Origin: an uncultured Collinsella sp.
Lineage (GTDB): Bacteria; Actinomycetota; Coriobacteriia; Coriobacteriales; Coriobacteriaceae
Direction of reading: 5' to 3'
Assembly (NCBI GenBank): GCA_900541475.1
Contig: UQJV01000019.1
Location: 1-35,441 of the forward strand
Length of the DNA: 35,441 bases
A model generated the notes under the pieces. It saw nothing but the letters and a program-made list of their open reading frames with translations. It was not told the origin of the DNA and did no database searches. This document shows, piece after piece, positions 1 through 7,644 of this stretch. Within the stretch, counting starts at the first letter, position 1. The number at the start of each line of letters is the position of its first letter. A program made the translations under genes and the position numbers.

Positions 1-1
1 A

Positions 2-115
2 GACCTCACCAACTCGTTCTACTTCATCGAGGCCGGCACGCTCGTGGAAAAGATCGAGTCGTCCTCGCAGACGCTCAAGCAGGAATACCTCGATACATAC
101 GAAGGAGGTGAATGA
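2..115 (+). CDS. C-terminal end of an unknown protein (partial)
   Basis: Only the last 37 codons are inside the window, read from base 2 and ending at TGA 113-115. The visible tail is rich in Glu, Ser and Thr (it includes FYFIEAGTLVEK and LKQEYLDTYEGGE) and has no membrane segment. Its last codons contain an AAGGAGG ribosome-binding site that serves the next gene, whose ATG begins one base after this stop, so the two are probably translationally coupled. The family cannot be recognised from so short a tail. Confidence 0.55.
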   Translation, partial: DLTNSFYFIEAGTLVEKIESSSQTLKQEYLDTYEGGE

Positions 116-116
116 C

Positions 117-545
117 ATGATAGGCAAGAGCTATGCAAAGATAGCGATTGTTGGCTTTGTACTTTGTCTTGCAATGGTGCTATGTGCATCATTTGCGAGG
201 TATAGGTCCGAGCAGTCGTTCATCGATGGCGCTGAAAATGGGTTTGGCATAGACGGGATGTATGTCAACGATGGCGCAACCAGGCCGTCTATGGCGATTC
301 TTGCAGGCGAAGACATGGAATGGCAAATCTGTAATGACGATGGCTCTTGTCTGAGTGGTCGTTTGGCCGCAACGAGCGACCCGAATTCGTTCGATCTTCT
401 CGACAATGATGGAGCGGATTGCGGTTCTGTTCACCTTTCATATGCATCGCGAGATGGGATGGACGGCATTCTCTACGTCTCCCACGAGACTGGCGATTTC
501 AAGATGCGCAGGACTAACCGAGTGCCGGCTTTTATCGAGGAGTGA
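117..545 (+). CDS. small single-span membrane or secreted protein, unknown
   Basis: A 142-residue protein starting at ATG 117. An in-frame GTG lies at 108, but it sits inside the AAGGAGG site at 102-108, which is correctly spaced for 117. Residues about 6-27 (IAIVGFVLCLAMVLCASF core) form one hydrophobic segment with a positive N-terminus, consistent with a signal anchor or signal peptide. The remaining 110 residues are polar, contain three cysteines and many Asp/Gly residues, and suggest an extracellular beta-rich domain. The gene is tightly coupled to the upstream partial gene. No family is recognised, and function is unknown. Confidence 0.65.
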   Translation: MIGKSYAKIAIVGFVLCLAMVLCASFARYRSEQSFIDGAENGFGIDGMYVNDGATRPSMAILAGEDMEWQICNDDGSCLSGRLAATSDPNSFDLLDNDGADCGSVHLSYASRDGMDGILYVSHETGDFKMRRTNRVPAFIEE

Positions 546-550
546 GAGTT

Positions 551-579
551 CCCGGCGGTCTGCCGATCAGGCCGCCGGG
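551..579 (+). terminator. hairpin just after the 117-545 gene, possible terminator
   Basis: An 8-bp perfect GC-rich stem pairs 551-558 with 572-579, five bases after the upstream stop codon. No clear run of T follows, so intrinsic termination is possible but not certain. It is the first of three hairpins in 551-683. Confidence 0.4.
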
Positions 580-588
580 GTATTGAAC

Positions 589-624
589 CCCGCATTCATC
601 CGTACACACACGGATGAATGCGGG
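589..624. repeat. 15-bp perfect inverted repeat
   Basis: Positions 589-603 and 610-624 are exact reverse complements around a 6-base loop (ACACAC). The stem is long for a simple terminator and no T-tract follows. It could be a protein-binding site, a second terminator or the remnant of a mobile-element end. Confidence 0.6.
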
Positions 625-680
625 AAGTGTCCGGATGAAGTTGATAATCAAGGAAACAAAGCCGTTCTGCCTGGGACGGC

Positions 681-986
681 TTTGGCCTGGACTTTAACTA
701 CAACATCGCAATCGACACTTATCAGCTCGCGCAACGCGCATGGACAGATCTCGGACGCTGGTGCATGGAGGACCTTCGAGATTTACTGGACATCCAAAAC
801 GACGACGCACACCGCGTGCTCGCCGACTGCAAAGACGAGATGGCTGTCACAATGCGATCAGAAACGGCGTGAAGTCCGGAGAGCTTTCTGTGGAACCGCC
901 GCACCGTCGCGCGAGCCGACCGGGCAACCCGGGCAATCTGGTCCCGGCTCTCCCGGTCGTATTCCTACGATATCGCCCCTAGATCA
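681..986 (+). pseudogene. gene remnant with in-frame stop
   Basis: One frame reads as plausible protein on both sides of a TGA at 870-872. Before it come segments such as TYQLAQRAWTDLGRW and DLRDLLDIQNDDAHRVL. After it come SFLWNRRTVARADR and AIWSRLSRSYSYDI. There is no start codon or ribosome site at the left end, because the frame opens only after a stop at 645-647, and a small hairpin (658-665 with 676-683) sits at its beginning. The simplest reading is a gene that lost its 5' end and gained a stop. The family is not recognised, and the coding nature rests only on composition. Confidence 0.35.
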
Positions 987-994
987 CCAATGTG

Positions 995-1234
995 TCAGAT
1001 AAAGAATGAGGCAATGGTTATGATCACGCCTACGGCAGATGCAACGACTACGCCTTTTTTCCTCTCCTTTAGTCCGACGAATAGGGTTGCCGTAAAGTAA
1101 AGGGCGGAAATGCAGTCTATGGCAAGCGAAACGAGTTCCTTGGGCGGTTTCAGCAAAAGGTCGCTAGCAAAGAGTAATGCAAGCAGGGCAAAGCCGATTG
1201 TGTTCAAGTATCTCGATTGATTTTGCGACAACAT
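995..1234 (-). CDS. small multi-span membrane protein (possible immunity protein)
   Basis: A 79-residue protein with a GGAAG ribosome site before ATG 1234. Three hydrophobic stretches are visible (about residues 10-26, 38-53 and 63-79), separated by short basic loops including KERKKG. It lies 12 bases downstream of the end of a frameshifted secreted-peptide gene on the same strand. A tiny helical membrane protein directly after a secreted hydrophobic peptide is the usual layout of a bacteriocin and its immunity protein. That function is inferred from context only; no family motif was recognised. Confidence 0.6.
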   Translation of the reverse strand: MLSQNQSRYLNTIGFALLALLFASDLLLKPPKELVSLAIDCISALYFTATLFVGLKERKKGVVVASAVGVIITIASFFI

Positions 1235-1246
1235 GGCAACTTCCTT

Positions 1247-1650
1247 TCAGAACATGCAAATGAAAAGTCGGTACGATGTCATTGCGGTTGCAAAAAAGCC
1301 GCCGCTAGGACCGGTTGTCACGAGACCGGCGATAACTTCAGCGGTGCCAGCAAGGTAAGGATCGCGCAGGCAAGCCTCCTCCTTCGCGTTCAGCTTGACC
1401 TTGTGAGGGACGGGGCGGTTATTTGCAGATCCGTGAGAATCGCACCACGCCTTGGAATATGAATCCGTGCAGCGTCCGCGCTCAAAAGGGATATATCGTA
1501 ATTTTCGTCGTAGTTGTCTCCGACGTAGATCTCGCTGCTCTCGGCGGGAGATCCCTCGTCGGCATAGGCTGCCGCAACGGGCACAAATGGTGTCATGACA
1601 AGTGAGAGGCAAAGAGCTGCTGAGACGATGGAGGGCAGGCATTTCTTCAT
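1247..1650 (-). pseudogene. secreted bacteriocin-like peptide gene, frameshifted
   Basis: The first part, from ATG 1650, encodes a clear signal peptide: MKKC start, hydrophobic core ALCLSLVMTPFVPVAAAY, cleavage probably near YADEG. An acidic segment with IYVGDNYDENYDI follows. That frame stops at 1390. A second frame carries a credible C-terminus that ends at 1247 (KVKLNAKEEACLRDPY, then a Gly/Ala-rich hydrophobic stretch with AEVIAGLVTTG and SGGFFATAM), only 12 bases before the next gene. The two halves make one protein of about 130 residues if a single-base frame change occurred near 1390-1440. The tight spacing to the downstream membrane gene supports this. The bacteriocin reading is inference. 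Confidence 0.45.
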
Positions 1651-1679
1651 GGCTGGCTCCTTAATCTGGCCTTTGATAG

Positions 1680-1850
1680 TTACTCGATGTCGCCTCCTTC
1701 CGCTTTATATCCGTTGTATTCGGCGTATTTCTTTAATAAGGCAAGAGGTTCTTCCTCTCCTTCGGATAAGCCGATGATGTTTCCTTGATAATCCAGTATG
1801 AATACGGACGGAATATGCTCAAGTTCATATTGGTCATACACGGTCTTATC
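1680..1850 (-). pseudogene. C-terminal fragment of a thioredoxin-fold (TlpA/AhpC-like) protein
   Basis: The minus strand encodes about 56 residues ending at TAA 1680-1682. The segment ELEHIPSVFILDYQGNIIG is typical of the cis-proline strand and following hairpin of thioredoxin-fold proteins, and the C-terminal helix follows. The active-site CxxC region is missing: an in-frame stop lies directly upstream at 1851-1853, and beyond it the DNA belongs to an unrelated module on the other strand. The fragment has therefore lost its 5' half at a breakpoint near 1850. Its place before the secreted-peptide gene suggests an accessory thiol-redox or export factor for that peptide; this is inference. Confidence 0.55.
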
Positions 1851-1853
1851 TTA

Positions 1854-2357
1854 ATTTTTGCTGATGGCTCAGGCAAGGCGGGGCTTACGTTCGAGGCGAC
1901 CAACAATGCCCTGGCCCTACAGAGAATAAACGCCACGAACACGCACGCCGGCGGCTGGGAGAAGTCCGAACTCCGCGGCCTCCTCAATACCGGCGACCTC
2001 TGGTCGCTTTTGCCTTGCGAACTCCAGTCCAAGGCGAAGGCCGTCACGAAGATGACCGATAACAAGGGCGGCGGCAGTGCCGGCGCCCCCTCGGCCACGA
2101 CCGATAAGTTCTTTCTGCTTTCGATGACCGAAGTCTACGGTGACCTCCAGTCTGACGGCACCCAGTACGAGTACTTCAAATCCAAGGGCGTGACGAAGTC
2201 GAACTATTCCGGGGCTTCGTTGTCGGGCTACTATTACTGGACTCGTTCCGTGAGTCCGAGCAGCTCCGGGAACTTCCGTTGTGTCTATAACTACGGTGAC
2301 TGGGCTGGCAACTCCGCGACGACAAACCGAGGCGTGTTCCCCGCTTGGTGCCTCTAG
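1854..2357 (+). pseudogene. 5'-truncated DUF6273-type surface-protein module
   Basis: An open frame runs to TAG 2355-2357. From about 1865 it shows the hallmarks of the DUF6273 module seen in surface proteins of gut Firmicutes and Coriobacteria: N-x-H-x-GGW, then ELRGLLN, LP-x-ELQSKAKAVTK, TDKFFLLSMTEVYGD, YYYWTRSVS, and a closing GVFPAWCL. The open frame extends leftward to an ATG at 1785, but that stretch is antisense to the thioredoxin fragment, so the real 5' end (signal peptide and N-terminal domains) is lost. A good terminator follows. It is likely a silent remnant or donor cassette. Confidence 0.55.
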
Positions 2358-2378
2358 CCCTATTTGCATCTAGCTATA

Positions 2379-2411
2379 AGGCCCGCGTGACCCCGCGCGG
2401 GCCTTTCTTTT
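2379..2411 (+). terminator. intrinsic terminator after the DUF6273 module
   Basis: A 9-bp perfect GC-rich stem pairs 2379-2387 with 2396-2404 and is followed by TTTCTTTT on the plus strand. It begins 22 bases after the DUF6273 stop codon. Confidence 0.8.
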
Positions 2412-2830
2412 GGCAACCGAACGAACGGTTTATGGCTCGTGGCACTGGTATTCGAGTTGAAGAGAAATGGGGTCATACAGCGGTTCTCAGAGCGCGTAGC
2501 GCACTCCCCCGCCATTACCTCTGCGGTGTACTCGTGTAGAGCCTATCCTGCTTGCATTTCGTTGCAATCGCTCACTTGTCCTCCGAACAAGTGAACTACC
2601 GGAATAAATACAGCGACACGCTTGTTCGTTACAGTCGCTATATCTGCGTAAATCGCCGCGATAAATACGGCCCGTACTCGGCTGTATACCAGCTACGCGT
2701 ATGTAGATTCATATCGCGTTAATTAATCGGCTCAAGCGAGTGCAAAACGCGCAAGTAGCCGCAAAAGGCGATTATCGCTCAGGTAGATTTTTGGCACCCT
2801 GTTGCTTAATCAAAATTAAGCAATTGCTTA
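2412..2830. other. intergenic stretch without a convincing gene
   Basis: No open frame here has both a ribosome site and protein-like composition. Two inverted repeats are visible: 2573-2579 with 2587-2593 (7 bp), and 2802-2810 with 2815-2823 (9 bp, loop CAAA). The stretch becomes AT-rich toward the tRNA terminator. It may be decayed coding DNA, but nothing can be named. Confidence 0.4.
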
Positions 2831-2864
2831 AAACAAAAAAGGTCAGGCACTATGTGCCTGACCT
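2831..2864 (-). terminator. terminator of tRNA-Pro
   Basis: On the minus strand an 11-bp perfect stem (2864-2854 with 2850-2840, 3-base loop) is followed by a run of T (the A-run at 2835-2840 on the plus strand). It lies nine bases past the tRNA CCA end. Confidence 0.85.
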
Positions 2865-2873
2865 GCAAACTTC

Positions 2874-2950
<77 letters not shown>

Positions 2951-3030
2951 AAGCTTTTGTTTGTTGCTCTGCTCTCGCTCGCAACAGGGAGTATATTAAC
3001 CCGAAACTTTAGACTTGTGCAAGAACTTTT

Positions 3031-4245
3031 TTATAAATTTTGAAGCAAGTCCAAAATTGTATCTGCGAGCTGGGGTTTTGTTAGAACGGGAAGTTCTTTC
3101 GTACCTGTTGTGCTCACAATCCAGGCCTTGTTGGTATCGGTTCCAAAGCCCGAATCGGCGCGCGATACATCGTTGGCGATAATGGCATCGCAACCCTTGC
3201 GGTCGAGCTTTCGCTGTGCGTACTCCAGGACGTTATCGGTCTCGGCCGCAAAGCCGATCACGCACCGCTCCCCCTTCTGGCGCGAAAGCTCAGCCAAAAT
3301 ATCGACCGTCTCGACCAGTTCGATGCGATCCAAGCGCTCGTTGGCCTTTTTGAGCTTATGGTCCGCAGGGGATACGGGGGTGTAGTCGGCGACAGCGGCC
3401 GCACAAATGGCCACATCGGCCGTCTGAAAGGCGCTCAGCGCCGCCTGCAACATCTCTGCGGCGGTTTGCACGCGCACGCACTCCACGCCGTGGGGAACGT
3501 CGAGCGATGTCGGTCCCAGCACGAGCGTGACGGCGGCACCGCGACGTGCGGCCTCCCCCGCCAGGGCGATACCCATCTTGCCCGAAGAACGGTTGCCAAT
3601 GAAGCGCACGGGGTCGATCGGCTCATGCGTGGGGCCGGCGGTAATGACGATGCGCTTGCCCGCCAGGTCTTGTTGCACGGGATTGAGCACCTCGCAGACG
3701 GCCTCGACGACTTCCTCGGGTTCGCTCATGCGCCCCGTGTCCACGTCGCCGCAGGCAAGGTAGCCACTGCCGGGTCCCACCACGTGGACGCCGCGCTCGC
3801 ACAGCGTGGCCATATTGGCCTGCGTGGCCGACGCCTTCCACATGCCGTTGTTCATAGCGGGTGCGATCACGATGGGGCGCGGTGTTGCCAGCAGCGTGGT
3901 GGAGATGAGGTCATCGGCGATGCCGTTGGCCATCTTGGCGATAATATTGGCCGTCGCGGGCGCCACGACCACCAGATCGGGCTCCTGCGCCAGCGAAATG
4001 TGGTGGATGGGGTCGGAAGGATCGTCGAATAGCCCAACCGCGACCGGCTCGTTGGTGAGCGCGCGGAAGGTAAGCGGCCCCACAAACTCCGTGGCATGCT
4101 CGCTCATAACGACTTTGACACGTGCGCCGCGCTTTTGCAGCAGGCGCACGATATTGCACGACTTATAGGCGGCGATCCCGCCGGTAATGCCCAGCAGGAT
4201 CGTTTTTCCCTCAAGTTGCATTGAATTGTTGGATGCCGCCGTCAT
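3031..4245 (-). CDS. coaBC: bifunctional phosphopantothenoylcysteine decarboxylase / phosphopantothenate-cysteine ligase
   Basis: This 404-residue protein catalyses two consecutive steps of coenzyme A synthesis: ligation of cysteine to 4'-phosphopantothenate, then decarboxylation to phosphopantetheine. The N-terminal flavin-binding CoaC domain shows ITGGIAAYKS (20-29), the catalytic His in HISLA (about 82), PAMN (129-132) and the active Cys in GYLACGD (165). The CoaB half starts near 195 with ITAGPTHEPIDPVRFIGNRS, SSGKMG and AAVADYTP, and ends with KLKK and FAAETDN motifs. Length is normal for the fused enzyme. The start follows the zinc-ribbon gene stop by two bases, with AAGGAAG as ribosome site. 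It is the last protein gene of the minus-strand core block. Confidence 0.95.
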   Translation of the reverse strand: MTAASNNSMQLEGKTILLGITGGIAAYKSCNIVRLLQKRGARVKVVMSEHATEFVGPLTFRALTNEPVAVGLFDDPSDPIHHISLAQEPDLVVVAPATANIIAKMANGIADDLISTTLLATPRPIVIAPAMNNGMWKASATQANMATLCERGVHVVGPGSGYLACGDVDTGRMSEPEEVVEAVCEVLNPVQQDLAGKRIVITAGPTHEPIDPVRFIGNRSSGKMGIALAGEAARRGAAVTLVLGPTSLDVPHGVECVRVQTAAEMLQAALSAFQTADVAICAAAVADYTPVSPADHKLKKANERLDRIELVETVDILAELSRQKGERCVIGFAAETDNVLEYAQRKLDRKGCDAIIANDVSRADSGFGTDTNKAWIVSTTGTKELPVLTKPQLADTILDLLQNL

Positions 4246-4247
4246 CG

Positions 4248-4967
4248 CTAGGCTTCCTTACTCGGGAGCACCAGGAGGCGGTGGCAGTACGGACAGTGCG
4301 TAATCTCGCTGCCGTCGTGGTTGAGGTCGCTCATGGACGATGCCTGCAGCGCGGTGTGGCAGACCGTGGGGATGTTGCCCTGGATGGTCTCGACGGCCAA
4401 GCCGCGGAACTGCTTGAGCAGACGCTCGTAGTCGCTGAGCACGTCGGTGGGCAGCGTAGCGGCCAGCGCGGTGCGCTCCTTGGTGGCGGCATCGATCTGG
4501 GCCTGCAGGTCGGCTGCCTTGGCGCGGGCGGCCTTGGTGTCGGCCTTCACGCCCTCCTCGAACTTGGCGATGATTGCCTGTGCGCGAGCCTCGCGGTCGA
4601 GCGCCTCCTTGTGGGCGACTACGACGTCCTTGCGGGTGTGCTCGATCTTGTCCAGGCGCTTGGCCAGGGTGGCGAGCTCGTTTTCCAGGTCCTGTACCTC
4701 GCGGTAGTCGGAGCCGTCAACGTGGCGCTTCTTAGCGGCCTCAATGGCGTTATTGGTCTGGATCTCGGTGGTGTTGAGATCGTCGAGCTCAATATCCAGG
4801 TCCTTGCGTTGGGCGTAGAGCTTGGTCATTTCGGCCTTGAGCTTAACGTAGGTCTTGCGCTTGGAAGCGAGCTCCTTGAGCTCCGGCATATTGGCAAGTT
4901 CGCTCTTGTTGCGGGCGAGCTCCAAATCGATCTGTTGCAGCTTGAGTAGCGTAGCGCCGGCGCTCAT
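4248..4967 (-). CDS. coiled-coil zinc-ribbon protein (DUF164 / C4-type zinc ribbon family)
   Basis: A 239-residue protein: a long charged helical hairpin (about residues 8-175) with repeated Leu/Glu/Lys heptads, ending in a small zinc ribbon with CPYC at 225-228. The partner knuckle has only a Cys-His pair at 203-204 where the family usually has CxxC, so the metal site may be altered. The start ATG at 4967 overlaps the Nif3 stop by ATGA and has GGAGAG upstream; a longer frame upstream lies inside nif3. The family is usually found next to Nif3-like genes, as here. Proposed roles include nucleic-acid binding, but the function is not settled. Confidence 0.85.
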   Translation of the reverse strand: MSAGATLLKLQQIDLELARNKSELANMPELKELASKRKTYVKLKAEMTKLYAQRKDLDIELDDLNTTEIQTNNAIEAAKKRHVDGSDYREVQDLENELATLAKRLDKIEHTRKDVVVAHKEALDREARAQAIIAKFEEGVKADTKAARAKAADLQAQIDAATKERTALAATLPTDVLSDYERLLKQFRGLAVETIQGNIPTVCHTALQASSMSDLNHDGSEITHCPYCHRLLVLPSKEA

Positions 4968-5773
4968 AAGTTCTCTCCTTTTGTCACAGTCCACCATTGG
5001 CAAGGGTTCAGTATTTTAATCGCATGACGGGGGTCGGCCCCGGCGTCAACTGCAGAGTTCATCAATATATCAACGAACGGCTCCTCGGAGCGGTCGTGGC
5101 CGAGCAAGATCACCGGCAGCCCGCGCAAGGCAAGGTCTTGCGCCACGTGGTAGCCCGCCTCGCCCGTCACGACAACATCTGCGCCCGCGGCGATGGCGAG
5201 CTCTCCGAAGTCGCCCAGGGAGCCGCCCAAAATGGCGACGGTGCGGCACGGGCGATCAGCTTTGCCCCACACACGCGGGTCGCTGCCAAAGGCCGTGGCA
5301 GCACGGGTGGCAAGATCGCGCAGCGTGCACGGGTCGTTGAGCGTTGCAAGTGCGCCCAGGCCGGTGGCCTCGGGGTCGTCCACGTGCTCCAGTGAGCTCA
5401 CGGGTGCGGCACCCAGCAGCTTGCTCAGGCAGACACGGGCTTCGTGCGAGCGGTCCAGGTTGGTGTGGAGCGAGATAATGCTCACCCCGCAGCGGGCAGC
5501 CTCGTAGAGGGCCGCACTGCACTGGGGTCGTGTGGCATCCGCCGGACAAAAGGCCTCGGGTGCCTTGATGTATATGGGATGATGCGTCAGCAGCACGTTG
5601 ACGCTTGCTTCTTGGGCGCGGCGAACATTAGCCTCAGTCGCATCGAGTGCGCAGGCAACGCCGGTGATCTCCGCGGCCGGATCGCCAACGGAGAGTCCTA
5701 CGTGGTCCCAGGGCTCGGTGTCCGTCTTGGGATAGCGTGCCAGTAGCGCGCGCTCGAGCTCGGCGACGATCAT
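4964..5773 (-). CDS. Nif3-like dinuclear metal-centre protein
   Basis: A 269-residue member of the NIF3/YbgI family. Metal-binding motifs are visible: LLTHHPIYIK (about 60-69), SLHTNLD (about 101-107), and near the C-terminus GEAGYHVAQDL and a GHDRSEEP segment. The family forms toroidal hexamers with two metal ions per subunit, and its substrate is debated (GTP cyclohydrolase I-like or hydrolase roles have been suggested). It overlaps the cysteine desulfurase stop by ATGA and the zinc-ribbon start by ATGA, giving strict translational coupling. Only a weak AGGTG ribosome site precedes its ATG, in line with coupling. Confidence 0.92.
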   Translation of the reverse strand: MIVAELERALLARYPKTDTEPWDHVGLSVGDPAAEITGVACALDATEANVRRAQEASVNVLLTHHPIYIKAPEAFCPADATRPQCSAALYEAARCGVSIISLHTNLDRSHEARVCLSKLLGAAPVSSLEHVDDPEATGLGALATLNDPCTLRDLATRAATAFGSDPRVWGKADRPCRTVAILGGSLGDFGELAIAAGADVVVTGEAGYHVAQDLALRGLPVILLGHDRSEEPFVDILMNSAVDAGADPRHAIKILNPCQWWTVTKGENL

Positions 5774-6948
5774 GCGGCACCTGCGATCGAGAGCAGCGTC
5801 TGGGCAAACTCGTCCAGATCGTCCGGATTCACGCGGTCGTCAAAGGAAATGCGTAGTGCGCCCAATGCCTGCTCGCGACCGATGCCCATCGCGCTTAAAA
5901 CATGGCTCGGGTCCATGCTGCCGCTCGAGCACGCCGAGCCGGCCGAAACCTCAAAGCCGGCGGCATCGAGCTTGACGATGAGCTCCTCGGAGTCCATGCC
6001 ATCAACGTAGATCGACACCATGCCCGGCAGGCGATCGGCCTGTGCGTAGTCGCCCATGGTGGCGTGAATGCGCTGGTGGGCCGTAAGCGTGGCGTAGAGC
6101 TTGTCGGAAAGGGCTTGCAGCTTCGCGCGCTCCTGAGCCACATGGGGCGTCAGAGACGAGGCGGCAGCGGCAAAGGCGAGCTGCGTTCGCAGGTCTTGCG
6201 TGCCGGCACGACGACCGGCCTCCTGTCCGCCGCCAAAGATGCGCGGGCGCAGCGGCGTGCGGCTCTTAAGGTAGAGTGCGCCAGATGCCACGGGACCGCC
6301 AATCTTGTGGGCTGCGACGGACATGGCGTCGACGCCCAGCTCGGTGACATCGAGCGGAATATGCAGATACCCCTGGATGGCATCGGTGTGGAACAGAGCA
6401 CCCACGGTATGCGCGGCCGCGGCAAGCTCGCGGATGGGCTGCACCACGCCGGTCTCGTTGTTGGCGGCCATGATACTCACGAGCGCGACGTCGTCGCCGA
6501 GCAGCTCGATGAGAGCGGCGGGCTCAACGTAGCCCGCACGGCAGGGCTGCACCAGGTCGACGGTAAAGCCGGCGGCGCGCAGCAGCGGCAGGTTGTCCAG
6601 GATCGAATCGTGCTCGATGGCAGATACGATCACACGGTTACGCTTGCGGTCGCGCTGGCGAGCGCCCTCGGCAAGACCGAGGAGCGCCAGCTGGTTGGCC
6701 TCGGTACCGCCGTTGGTCAGGACAATCTCGGACGGGCGGACGCGCGCGCCAAAGCTGCGGGCGATCTCGCGACGTGCAATCTCCAGGCGCGCGGCGGCCT
6801 TACGGCCGAGCGAATGCAGCGAGTTGGGGTTAACGCCGGCAAGCTCGCTGTCGTCGTACTCGCGCTGCGCAAGAAGCGCCTCGGCGCGCATGGGCGTCGA
6901 GGCGGCATAGTCAAGATTCACGGGTATGCGGTTTTGACCTGCGGTCAT
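5770..6948 (-). CDS. cysteine desulfurase (NifS/IscS-like)
   Basis: A 392-residue PLP-dependent class V aminotransferase-fold enzyme that takes sulfur from cysteine for Fe-S clusters or tRNA thiolation. The N-terminus VNLDYAASTPM is typical. TNGGTEANQLAL (78-89), HTDAIQGY (187-194) and the PLP lysine in AAHKIGGP (K215) are present. The sulfur-accepting Cys340 sits in SAGSACSSGSMDPSH. No IscU or tRNA-thiolase gene is adjacent, so its acceptor is unknown. The start ATG lies six bases after rpe, with AGGAGG inside the last rpe codons. Confidence 0.93.
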   Translation of the reverse strand: MTAGQNRIPVNLDYAASTPMRAEALLAQREYDDSELAGVNPNSLHSLGRKAAARLEIARREIARSFGARVRPSEIVLTNGGTEANQLALLGLAEGARQRDRKRNRVIVSAIEHDSILDNLPLLRAAGFTVDLVQPCRAGYVEPAALIELLGDDVALVSIMAANNETGVVQPIRELAAAAHTVGALFHTDAIQGYLHIPLDVTELGVDAMSVAAHKIGGPVASGALYLKSRTPLRPRIFGGGQEAGRRAGTQDLRTQLAFAAAASSLTPHVAQERAKLQALSDKLYATLTAHQRIHATMGDYAQADRLPGMVSIYVDGMDSEELIVKLDAAGFEVSAGSACSSGSMDPSHVLSAMGIGREQALGALRISFDDRVNPDDLDEFAQTLLSIAGAA

Positions 6949-6954
6949 AAGGGG

Positions 6955-7626
6955 TTATGCCTCCTGTGCGGCCTCGTTGCCCAGCTTCTGCAGCAGCGCA
7001 ACCTCGGCAGCGGGATCTTCGGACTTAAATACGGCGGAACCGGCCACGAGGACGTTGGCGCCAGCCTTAACGACCTCGGCGATGTTCTTGGAAGAGATAC
7101 CGCCATCGACCTCGATCAAGGGCGATACGCCGTGGCGCTCACACATAGCCGTAAGCTCGTGAAGCTTTGAAATGGTGCCCGAGATAAAGCTCTGGCCGCC
7201 AAAGCCGGGGTTCACGCTCATGAGCAGCACCATGTCGACGACGTCGATGATGCTCTCGAGCACGCAGACGGGCGTGGCGGGGTTGAGCACCACGCCGGCC
7301 TTGACGCCGCGCTGTTGCAGGTGCGTGAGCGTGCGGTGCAGGTGCGTAGAGGCCTCGTAATGCACGGTGATCATATCGGCGCCAGCATCGGCATACCAAT
7401 CGACCGTCTCGTCGGGGTTCGAAACCATCAGGTGCGCGTCGACCGGCACGTCGGTGGAGCGCTTGACGGCCTTGAGGATATCAACGCCAAAGGTGAGGTT
7501 GCCGGTAAAGTGACCGTCCATAACGTCAAAGTGCACGTAGTCGGCGCCGGCGATCTTGTCGAGTTCGCCCTTAAGGTTGGCCATATCGGCCGAGAGGACG
7601 GACGGAGCGATTTTGATGGAACCCAT
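6955..7626 (-). CDS. rpe: ribulose-phosphate 3-epimerase
   Basis: A 223-residue TIM-barrel enzyme interconverting ribulose-5-phosphate and xylulose-5-phosphate in the pentose phosphate pathway. Signature residues are IAPSVLSAD (6-14), VHFDVMDGHF (H32, D34), DAHLMV (H65), the phosphate loop VNPGFGGQ (138-145), and EVDGGI with the catalytic Asp174. Length and motif order match the family. It follows gpsA by 18 bases and has an AAAGG ribosome site. Confidence 0.96.
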   Translation of the reverse strand: MGSIKIAPSVLSADMANLKGELDKIAGADYVHFDVMDGHFTGNLTFGVDILKAVKRSTDVPVDAHLMVSNPDETVDWYADAGADMITVHYEASTHLHRTLTHLQQRGVKAGVVLNPATPVCVLESIIDVVDMVLLMSVNPGFGGQSFISGTISKLHELTAMCERHGVSPLIEVDGGISSKNIAEVVKAGANVLVAGSAVFKSEDPAAEVALLQKLGNEAAQEA

Positions 7627-7644
7627 GGTAGTAGCCTTTCTGCG

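Noticed and set aside
5902..7170. 422-codon plus-strand open frame
   Set aside because: Antisense to the cysteine desulfurase and rpe, both of which have full motifs.
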